DNA of 64,000 nt from Kitagawia praeruptora (Eukaryota; Streptophyta; Magnoliopsida; Apiales; Apiaceae), in assembly GCA_037693485.1 (NCBI GenBank), contig CM075344.1, positions 97,747,001 through 97,811,000 on the forward strand, in the 5' to 3' direction. This document shows, in pieces, positions 56,309 through 64,000 of the stretch. A program made the position numbers and the translations under genes. The notes under the pieces were generated by a model that saw only the letters and a program-made list of their open reading frames with translations, was not told the DNA's origin and made no database searches. Numbering within the stretch: the first letter of the stretch is position 1; each line of letters opens with the position of its first letter.

Positions 56309-56416
56309 CTTGTATTTGAAGATCTACTTGAGAGGGTGAAAGAGAAGGATGAGAAAGAAGCCGAAAAGCGATAGCGTCTTGCCGAAGACTTCAGTGATAA
56401 ATTGAGGACCATCAAG
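56309..56416 (+). pseudogene. Captured PRP40 exon 1, with stop
   Basis: A 108-base exon (acceptor CTCTGCAG, donor GTTTGT) encodes LVFEDLLERVKEKDEKEAEK, R, a TAG, and RLAEDFSDKLRTIK. This is the FF-domain region of the plant pre-mRNA-processing protein PRP40, where relatives have Gln at the stop. PRP40 bridges the 5' splice site and the branch point in early spliceosomes. The fragment has kept exon phase 0. Confidence 0.75.
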
Positions 56417-56525
56417 GTTTGTTACTATTATATGAGTGCAAATTTTACATTCTCTACTGGAACTGTTATAAAATTTCAACTTTACATCTTAGCTTAGCCA
56501 ACTCAGAATTTGGGTTGTTGTGTAG

Positions 56526-56590
56526 GAGATAACTGCATCTTCTGAATGGGATGAATGCAAGCAGCTTTTTGACGGTAGCTCAGAGTATCG
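56526..56590 (+). pseudogene. Captured PRP40 exon 2
   Basis: After TTGTGTAG the 65-base exon encodes EITASSEWDECKQLFDGSSE followed by YR with a split Arg codon at donor GTAATT. It continues the FF domain of the previous exon (usual form SSRWEDCKQLFEESQEYR). Confidence 0.75.
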
Positions 56591-56695
56591 GTAATTCTTT
56601 GTCTTAATAATGAACAAGCCTAACTGTCTAATTAGATGACTACTTGAAGTTAATGTCTGATATATCATCAATAATTATGTGAATGGTAATCATAG

Positions 56696-56770
56696 GTCAA
56701 TTAAAGAAGAGAGCTCAGCTAGGCAGATTTTTGAGGAGAGGCGTTTATATATGCACACATTCTTTGGTAA
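56696..56770 (+). pseudogene. Captured PRP40 exon 3
   Basis: After ATCATAG the exon completes the Arg codon and reads SIKEESSARQIFEERRLYMH (usual form SIGEESFSREIFEEY). The downstream part is lost or diverged after the next intron-like stretch. Confidence 0.65.
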
Positions 56771-57180
56771 CTAAAAACTGATATTCTTGTATAAATTTAA
56801 ATAAGTTTCAGCTCCATTTCTCTATATATAGCTCTTTGAACACTTTGCTCGATTTATTTAAAGGTGATTTATCTTCGGATCATCCAAACCAACAATCTCA
56901 AATGAAGAAGCGTTGACTATTGATACATCGACTTCCCTAGTGAAAGAAGAGGCGAAAAACCATCAAGGACAAGGTGCAGTTATGGAAGAAGCATTCAAGA
57001 ACAAGTCTTTTTAATTGTTAGGGAAGAAACAAAGAATAATTGTTCTAAATATGAAAACCATTATGTGTATAAATTAAAATAAAGATTGTATTGTATTCTA
57101 GATATTGAGACAAATGTTCTTTTAGAAATAAGTATTATGAGAGTCCTAACAATACTTTTAAACTAAGAAAAGCTTTGTCC
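56771..57180 (+). other. CAC2: end of captured region
   Basis: A possible last exon at 56880-57015 (with EEALTIDTSTSLVKEEAKN, then QGQGAVMEEAFKNKSF and a stop) is coding-like but not recognised. The rest is A+T-rich. Confidence 0.35.
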
Positions 57181-57752
57181 TTAGAGAACTACAACAACAG
57201 GTTTCTTAGTTACAAACAGTTGTGTGAAAGCCCCTAATGTACTTCATTTGTTTCTAAGAACAATTGTACAAAAATTATGAAGACAACGAATTGTATCACA
57301 TGTAAGTGTTGTGTGATTGTTGGCTTCGCGTGCCTCTGATTCAGCAAAATAGGTGTGCACATTAAAATCTAACAACACTTTTGAAGCTACAAAACATTGT
57401 ACAAAAACTATTCAGACAACGATTGTATCACATGTGAATGTTGTGTGAATGTTGGTTTTGCGTGCCTCTGATTCACCAAAACAATTGTGCACATTAAAAT
57501 CTAACAACATTCAAAATTAACCAAACCGTTGTAATATCACTATAAGAACAACGTTTTTTACCAGATTTGTTGTGTTTTCTGGGTGTGCTACAACGCTTTT
57601 TGAGCCTGGTGTGTTGTTGTTACGGATATCAGACAACGATTTGTGTACCGTTGTCTGAGGTTGGTAAGAGACAGCTGCTCAATAGACAACGCTATTCCAG
57701 ACTATCAGACAACGGGCAAAAACCATTGTACACATCAGTTTTCCTTGTAGTG
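57181..57752. repeat. CAC2 right subterminal repeats and TIR
   Basis: Motifs such as agacaacgattgt and acaacg repeat in both directions, including two longer copies of TCACATGTRA-GTTGTGTGA type at 57295 and 57430. The element ends TTTTCCTTGTAGTG at 57752. Confidence 0.75.
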
Positions 57753-59289
57753 GGGAGCTAGGATGGAGGATGAAGAAATGCTCGTAACTTGAGTTTCCCT
57801 TGGCCGATTCGCGCGTTCTACCCGTCAAATCGAAGCCCTCGAGAAGCTCTACGCATATAGGGTAACCACTCTCCTCACCACCTTGATTCTTATACTCGTT
57901 TTTAAGGTTTTAAAGTTAGTTGAATAGTAACCATGTTGGTGTTCTTGATTTTGTTTTGAAAATGTAATCATTTTAAGGTTATATAAGGATAATCCAAGGC
58001 TTGTTTAGTACTACCCACTCATCAAGGAAGGTATGAACATCAAGAACCCTTAGTTTTACTTTGATCTTTATGGATGTTTTGATGATTATAAGATGAGGAG
58101 ATGTTAGTCTGTATAGATCCATGTATTTGGAGTTGATTGTTGTTGTTTTGGCCATAATCAAACTTTGATGGATATGACTTGTCCTTGGAAGATTAGGTTT
58201 AGTTTAGATGATGATCGTGAGATCTTGGTATATTGGTTGTTGATTGATGTTTAGATCATGATTTTAATTTTGGGAATCGTTAGGTTATAGCCGTCCTAAT
58301 GCCCGATTTTTCAATCCCCTGTTTTGTACATAACTTTCGGACTTAAACCCCCACTGGTTATAATCACCAATGGTCATAGCTGTAAAGAGCTTGTCTTGTA
58401 GTTTGTAACCATATAAAGATGGTGTCGAGGCAATTTACGGGTTAGGAGATATGGTCGATTTAGTAAACGTTGTTCGAAACCGTAAGTGCGATTTCGTAAC
58501 TTCAATTGAATCCCCTTAACGTGAGTAATTCAGTACGAAACTTGATAATTAAACATTAGAGATCATAAGGAAGGTGTAGGAGAAAACCTCATGTCAAACG
58601 GATCGTTTTCCGATTTTATAAAAATGTTCGAATCGAGGTTAGGTGCGAATGAACCCCTAAAAAGCATACTTGGTTATAATTTTGGTAAAGCACTTAGTAA
58701 ACGGGCGATAAAACTCGAGGTATAATCTTGGTTCGTAAACAACCGACGCTAGGACTTATATGATTTAAGTGCCTACCATGAGCAAGTGTCGGATTATAAC
58801 GGTGTTAATAAGAGTATGTTAGGGGATGCCTAACGAGCTAAATTGAAAACGTGTTTTAGCATAAGTAAAGTGCATACTTAAACTTTTGAGGTGTTAAGTG
58901 ATTGACCTCGGTTATTGTGACTATTTATAGATCACCGGATTGACACGAGGCACACTACTCCTACAGGATTACCAGACAAGTTTCCAATACTTTGGAACTG
59001 TTGTTGTGATAATATATATGATTGTTGTTATACATATGTCATAGCATGCATGCCTACTTTCAAGTCTATTGAAATACTTGTTCCCTGAATTGATATTGGC
59101 TTATAGACTAGATAGGGATTATCAGTTATAAGCCGGATTATTTTGTTAAGACCCTTAGCATAGGGCATATAATATTCATTCTTTAAATATAGACCGGGAG
59201 TCGGTATTTTGAGATATAGAGATAGTCATGGAAGCCCGGAGGGATTCCAGTGGTAGATTATTATGTATTTTGAGAAATGTTATTGTTAA

Positions 59290-59790
59290 ACATTATTTAT
59301 ATTTCCATAAAGCATCAATTACTTGGAAATATTTCGAGGAATGTTATTTGAGTATTATCTTAGTCGAGAAATATTAGATGAATATTATTTTCGAATATTC
59401 ATTTAGAGTTTGATTATTTAATGAATAATTACTTTGATATTACTTGGAATTTTTATTTATTAAATGAATATTACTTTCGAATATTCATTTAAGGTTTTAT
59501 ATACTTGATGAATATTATTTTAAAATATTCATTGGAAGTTCTATTTACTTAAGGAATATTATTTCGAATATTCCTTTAAAGTTTTGAATACTAAATGAAT
59601 ATTATTTGGATATACATTTAGAATATTATTTATTAAATGAATATTATTTTTAAATATTCATTTAAGATTTGATTTATTTATTGAATATTATTTTAAATAT
59701 TTATTTGAGTTTATTTATTTAATGATTATTATTTTGAATATTCATTTAAGAAGAGATTTATTTAGTAATTAATTCTATATACTCATTCGA
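59290..59790 (+). repeat. Degenerate A+T-rich repeat in TEK-D
   Basis: Variants of TGAATATTATTTYGAATATTCATTTA follow each other roughly every 40-70 bases over about 500 bp, each containing a small AATATTC/GAATATT palindrome. Confidence 0.65.
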
Positions 59791-60849
59791 GGATTACTTA
59801 CGAGCAATATTATGATTTAATAATATTCCCTAATTATTATTGACTTAATAAATACTCTTGGAAGATTTATTTAAATTCTTTTTATAATGATTTATATTAT
59901 TCAAAGACTATCTTCTACCTTCAGATATTATGTAAAATATTTCAGAGTCTTTTTATGACTATTTTATCAAGGGGAGGTCCCCAAAACTTTATTTTTATTT
60001 AAATGTATCTTATAAGAAGATTTAAATACTCGCTCAAACTTCCAAAAACATATAAGGGTACCTCACTTGGGAGCTGTTATTTGTTTGACTGCCCGATCAT
60101 ATACTTGTTAAACTACCTTTTTACTCACATCCTGATTCTTTTCAAACATCGATATGAGTCTTTTTGGTTACCTTCTCAACACTCGAGGGGTAAGATTGAT
60201 GGAACAAGTTTATATCCATTAACAAGCGTTAGCATGGGAAATATTGGTGAATTTTCCTTTCCAACGAGATACGACTACTTTGTGGAGTCTTATCAATAAG
60301 TATTATACTTGGGGAAAGGAGGACAGACTTTATGTTTCAGAGTTATGGATGTTAATTGAACTAGGAGACGTGTAAGTGGTCGAGTGGCGCGGACCTAACA
60401 ATAGCCCAACTGTTGGCTTAGGAGTTCCAGAGGGCGGTAGACAAGTAAATCCGTCGGAGCTACCTTCTACATGTAGAGAACGACTGATGAGATGCATGAC
60501 ATACGCCTGATCATCGTAAACGTTAGGGCATCTGGCACGGCAATGCTCCCTTATTAGTTCATCTTTCAAAATTGGAAATCTTCTGCAACACTATCTGTGT
60601 TGGTAGGGGGAAAAAGTATTTGAAACCGGAATTGCAATATTTTCTACAATTTACTCTTTTATGATATATGTCGATATATTGCTCATATCTTTGCAAAACA
60701 GATATGTCTATGAAGTATATATCGTGAGTTACCTGGTAACTTCATCTTTTATACTATACTGGTACTATGTTCGTTAATGCATGACATATGGTTTCAAAGA
60801 TATTTTTGAACTACTATATATTATTGTTCAGTTATACATTATTTTTGGT

Positions 60850-60861
60850 GGGCTATTGCTC
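60850..60861 (+). promoter_or_regulatory. Conserved hairpin near 3' end of TEK-D LTR
   Basis: GGGCTATTGCTC followed by ACCCTTGCTTTATTTATTTATA. It corresponds to the hairpin of TEK-S, with one G-U pair possible in RNA. Confidence 0.35.
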
Positions 60862-61036
60862 ACCCTTGCTTTATTTATTTATATCACAACAACAACTAGA
60901 TCAGATGCCCGCACAAGGTGCACTTGGTACGAGCAGGTGACAGCCGTCAGAGGATTAACCGTTGAGGTTCTAGCTGCCATTGCTGAGGAGAAGCTATTGG
61001 TAGGCTAGTTGTTAGATTTTGAATATCAAATGTATC

Positions 61037-62668
61037 TGTTTGCACTTAATAACGCAAGCGTACGTGGTCACAAGTAATATATGAATAAGTCAAGTTTGTT
61101 CCCACAGAGATCCGGTTATGGTTTTAATTTAGTAGATGTACCTATGCAACAATGTATGATTATTATTCACTGCTAAGACAAATAACAATTTTGGGTTTAA
61201 TAAACTAAATTAACTAAGAAGTAAACTAACAAACTAAGAATTAACTAACTAACGAGAATTGGAATCGAATTACTTCTGCAAGAGAAAGCATGGAATCCTA
61301 AATTCATTAAATACTTTGCTTAGATCTGACGCCTTTAATCACTATATGCAATGGTTATGATATCTGATCAGACAACACGAAACAAGTACACGCTACCTCT
61401 CAGTATACGTATACCAAACTATCCATACATCCACAAAAGAGATAGAAGATGAATAGACACCAATTATGCTTAGACCCTATATGTCTATAGAATTTGAAAA
61501 CATAACGGTTGAAGAGCAAGTTATCCATAAAGATCACATAGGGCAATACAAGTATTCTCATCTCATACTACGAATCATGTTGATAAACAATCATGAACCT
61601 ATGCTAGCATGGCAAGTTCTAAATCTCAAGATCCACTTTCACTTCACAAGAGATTAACAAATTAGATGTTCATGACGCATCTATCAATTAAGCATAACCA
61701 TACGAGGATATCAATTATACATCACACATAGATCTCTAAAGCATCAAGATACTAAAGCTCCATAAATAAATCAGTTAGAATCCAATGACAACGATTAGCT
61801 CATAATTGAACCTCTCGTCATCATGGGATCAAGTGAAACCATGATAAAAACAAAGTATGAAAAGATACAAATAAACCTAAGTAATTGATATGTAATGGTC
61901 ATCCTAATTACAATGGTAGGATGTGTTTAAATAGGCTCTAGAAGTCTTGCCCAACAAGAAATTCCCCAAAATAGAGTTAAAATAGAATTTCTGCAAAATA
62001 CGTTTCCTAAACTGATTCTGTTTTGAAGGAAAATTCGCAGCTGACTTTTCTTCAGTATTTCTGGGATGTTCCAGTTGTAATTGGACATCTGAACAACTTT
62101 ATAATGAAATAGAATTCCTTCGCGTGGATAGTAAGATCGTCCAAAACGGACTTGTAGAACTCAAGATATGGCCAAAATAGTAAATCAGGATTTTCTGGAT
62201 AAAAATTCAGAATTTCCAGCAGGGTTCCCGCGCCACAGCGCCCTTCCCAGGCCGCAGCACGCCATGCTTTCTGTCCAAGATTGTAGAAAATCTCACAGGC
62301 TTCGCGTCAGCTGTAAGATCGCTAAAAACGGAATTCTAGAACTCCAGATATGACCAAAATAGTGAAGACTGCACAACCTACCAAGAAAATCCGAATTTTA
62401 CACAAATTGCTCCTTTCTCCTCCGTTTCTTTTGCATTAGCTAACATATTCAATACCATGACACATGTAACTCCTTGGTAGCATAACACAAGTGTCCAATC
62501 TTCATTCCAATGCTTAATTCCACTCTAATATCGATTAGAAACACCAACACTAACCGATAGCTACAACCCTGCACAACTACACAAAACACATCAAAAATAC
62601 AACAAACTTGAGACCAAGTCAATCAATTTAAGCCGATATGGAACGCTCCAAGTGGATATAAAATCCAC
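61037..62668 (-). repeat. ATH2: Athila-type LTR, inverted relative to ATH1
   Basis: It is homologous over its full length to 14111-15742 on the opposite strand. In its sense it ends GCAAACA at 61037, with no PBS behind it, so it is a 3' LTR or a solo LTR. Its 5' end is interrupted by CAC3 six to nine bases from the terminus. The left flank gtatc (61032-61036) is the candidate TSD. A short ORF at 61466-61657 has no homolog I recognise. Confidence 0.8.
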
Positions 62669-64000
62669 CACTACACCATAAATGCTCATATGCAACGCTT
62701 TTAGAAAGTGTTTCAGTGAAAGTGTTTCGTTAGGTATGAAATTTTGGGTCTAACGAAACAGAACTTGAACTGGTGTTGCATTACATATAATTTAGTGTTG
62801 CATTTGATCCACGGTGTTTCACATAATGCAACACTAGCAGCAGGCGTTGCATTTGATATTTTTTAATTTTAAAAAATGCTGATGTGGCAGCAGTGGGGTC
62901 CACACGTGCTGACGTGGCATTTGATGACGTGGCAAATGTGGGGCCCACATTTGCTGACGTAGCAAATGTGGGACCCACAATTGCTGACGTGTCATTGGCT
63001 GACGTGGCAGAAGCGTTGCATTAGGTGAAAGAGGTGTTGCATTTGCTGTTTAAAAGCGTTGCATTAGGTATTTTTGAATTTTTAATAAATGCTGACGTGG
63101 CAGTTGTGGGACCCACCAGGGTGACGTGGCAGAGGCCCACAGGTGCTGACGTGGCAAGTGTGGGGCCCACTTTTGCTGACGTGGCAAATGTGGGACCCAC
63201 ATTTGCTGACGTGTCATTGGCTGACGTGGCAGAAGCGTTGCATTAGGTGAAAGAGGTGTTGCATTTGCTGTTTAAAAGCGTTGCATTAGGTTTTTTTGAA
63301 TTTTTAATAAATGCTGACGTGGTAGTGTGGGGTCCACCAAGGTGACGTGGCTGAGGCCCACAGGTGCTGACATGGCAAGTGTGGGGCCCACATTTGCTAA
63401 CGTGGCAAATGTGGGGCCCGCATTTGCTGACGTGTCACGTGGCAGAAGCGTTGCATTAGGTGAAAGAGGTGTTGCATTTGCTGTTTAAAAGCGTTGCATT
63501 AGGTATTTTTGAATTTTTAATAAATGCTGACGTGGCAGTTGTGGGACCCACCAGGGTGACGTGGTAGAGGCCCACAGGTGCTGACGTGGCAAGTGTGGGG
63601 CCCACTTTTGCTGACGTGGCAAATGTGGGACCCACATTTGTTGACGTGTCATTGGCTGACGTGGCAGAAGCGTTGCATTAGGTGAAAGAGGTGTTGCATT
63701 TGTTGTTTAAAAGCGTTGCATTAGGTTTTTTTGAATTTTTAATAAATGCTGACGTTGCAGTTGTGGGACCCACCAGGGTGACGTGGCAGAGGCCCACAGG
63801 TGCTGACGTGGCAAGTGTGGGGCCCACTTTTGCTGACGTGGCAAATGTGGGACCCACATTTGCTGACGTGTCATTGGCTGACGTGGCAGAAGCGTTGCAT
63901 TAGGTGAAAGAGGTGTTGCATTTGCTGTTTAAAAGCGTTGCATTAGGTTTTTTTGAATTTTTAATAAATGCTGACGTGGCAGTGTGGGGTCCACCAAGGT
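62669..64000. mobile_element. CAC3: CACTA transposon, left end only
   Basis: CACTACACCATAAATGC begins exactly in the ATH2 terminus. The base triplet cac just before it fits a TSD in the expected LTR end ATCCACTTATCA. The first ten bases equal the CAC1 terminus. Subterminal motifs agcgttgcatta and its variants follow. No transposase is visible before the window ends. Confidence 0.75.
62800..64000 (+). repeat. 222-bp tandem array in CAC3, rich in TGACGTGGCA
   Basis: The marker AGGTGAAAGAGGTGTTGCAT starts at 63023, 63245, 63458, 63680 and 63902 (spacings 222, 213, 222, 222). Each unit has about five TGACGTGGCA or TGACGTGTCA motifs alternating with GTGGGACCCAC. Unit sequences differ at few positions. 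The open frames across it are by-products of the repeat. Confidence 0.9.

Larger units (their letters stand above)
51114..57752. mobile_element. CAC2: CACTA transposon carrying pieces of three host genes
   Basis: The left end CACTGCAAGAAAATC and the inverted right end CACTACAAGGAAAAC give a TIR of about 13 bp, with a ggg TSD. Subterminal regions (51130-51700 and 57180-57740) hold many agacaacg / cgttgtct motifs in both directions. The interior has a ~337-bp tandem array (51700-53890), a leader-like region and exons of AP2, rhomboid and PRP40 genes, all on the plus strand and all with splice sites. I find no transposase. Such elements are known as gene-capturing or Pack-CACTA transposons. Confidence 0.85.
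57756..61036 (+). repeat. TEK-D LTR, second part, truncated by ATH2
   Basis: It continues TEK-D and shares phrases with TEK-S at corresponding positions: GTTATAGCCGTCCTAATGCCCGATTTT at 58283-58310 versus 8157-8185, the motif GCCTGATCATCGTAAAC at 60507, and the hairpin region at 60850. Combined with 50129-51113 it is about 4.27 kb. ATH2 starts at 61037, so the last bases and anything beyond (PBS or flank) are displaced out of the window. No gene is supported in the many repeats of AATATTATTT type at 59300-59780. Confidence 0.65.
15949..64000 (-). mobile_element. TEK-H: Tekay-type chromovirus, host of many insertions, right end outside window
   Basis: On the minus strand the order is 5' LTR (47513-50128, continuing past later insertions), PBS 47498, degraded leader/gag zone, protease-RT remnant, RT, RNase H, integrase, chromodomain, PPT 28521 and 3' LTR (15949-28520 with an insertion). 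Integrase after RT is the gypsy order and the C-terminal chromodomain marks a chromovirus. Inside it lie TEK-N, TAT1 (with CAC1), a LINE and TEK-D (with CAC2, ATH2 and CAC3). The candidate left TSD is taaaa at 15944-15948; the right copy is outside. Confidence 0.8.

Noticed and set aside
53891..57100. An intact expressed host gene with introns between 53.9 and 57.1 kb.
   Set aside because: The exons belong to three unrelated families, carry stops at 56041 and within the PRP40 exon, and lie between CACTA ends with a TSD, so capture by a transposon explains them better.
63025..63903. Two near-identical 73-codon frames (GPTRVTWQRPTGADVA type) in CAC3.
   Set aside because: They are successive units of the 222-bp array; intervening units are shifted by indels.

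Overview
The window is intergenic DNA from a large, repeat-rich plant genome. The evidence is spliced host-gene fragments with GT/AG introns, plant-type Ty1/copia and Ty3/gypsy LTR retrotransposons, an L1-type LINE with the plant zf-RVT tail, and CACTA transposons. The lineage mix (SIRE, Tekay, Athila, Tat) and the A+T-rich spacers suggest a eudicot, but I cannot name the species. I see no intact host gene, tRNA gene or rRNA gene.

Almost every base belongs to a nest of mobile elements, which I reconstruct from terminal TG...CA ends, primer-binding sites (PBS), polypurine tracts (PPT) and target-site duplications (TSD). Left part (1-14110): a SIRE-type copia element (COP1, minus strand, left end outside) carries a complete 4.1-kb solo LTR (TEK-S, 6539-10636, perfect TSD gataa). 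COP1 itself sits inside the gag gene of a second copia element (COP2, 12806-14110). Its 3' region holds an env-like extra gene in sense and a small antisense gene with its own TATA box.

Middle part: the LTR of COP2 is followed by an Athila-type gypsy (ATH1, plus strand, 14111 on), interrupted within its gag start by a Tekay-type chromovirus (TEK-H, minus strand, from 15949). TEK-H carries four further insertions. They are a gag-only Tekay derivative with twin 3.35-kb LTRs (TEK-N, 18591-27086) in its 3' LTR, and a Tat-lineage gypsy (TAT1, 31049-39858) in its reverse transcriptase. A LINE (about 40530-45840) lies upstream of its protease/RT region, and another Tekay-like LTR (TEK-D, from 50129) lies in its 5' LTR. 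The 3' untranslated part of TAT1 is full of 20-21-bp tandem repeats and contains a CACTA transposon (CAC1, 33376-37446) carrying spliced fragments of a NUP205-like nucleoporin gene.

Right part: TEK-D is split by a 6.6-kb CACTA transposon (CAC2, 51114-57752). CAC2 contains a tandem array of dimeric ~337-bp repeats followed by fragments of at least three unrelated host genes: an AINTEGUMENTA/PLETHORA-type AP2 factor, a rhomboid protease and the splicing factor PRP40. TEK-D is then cut by an inverted Athila LTR (ATH2, 61037-62668), and this is cut by a third CACTA element (CAC3, 62669 to the end) with a 222-bp tandem array dense in TGACGTGGCA motifs.

The genes do not work together as a pathway; the window is a layered record of insertion. 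The deepest chain is COP2 > ATH1 > TEK-H > TEK-D > ATH2 > CAC3. Most coding regions are broken by stops, frameshifts or insertions. TEK-N and TAT1 have the most similar LTR pairs and look youngest among the LTR elements. The most notable content is the two gene-capturing CACTA elements and the antisense gene in COP1.
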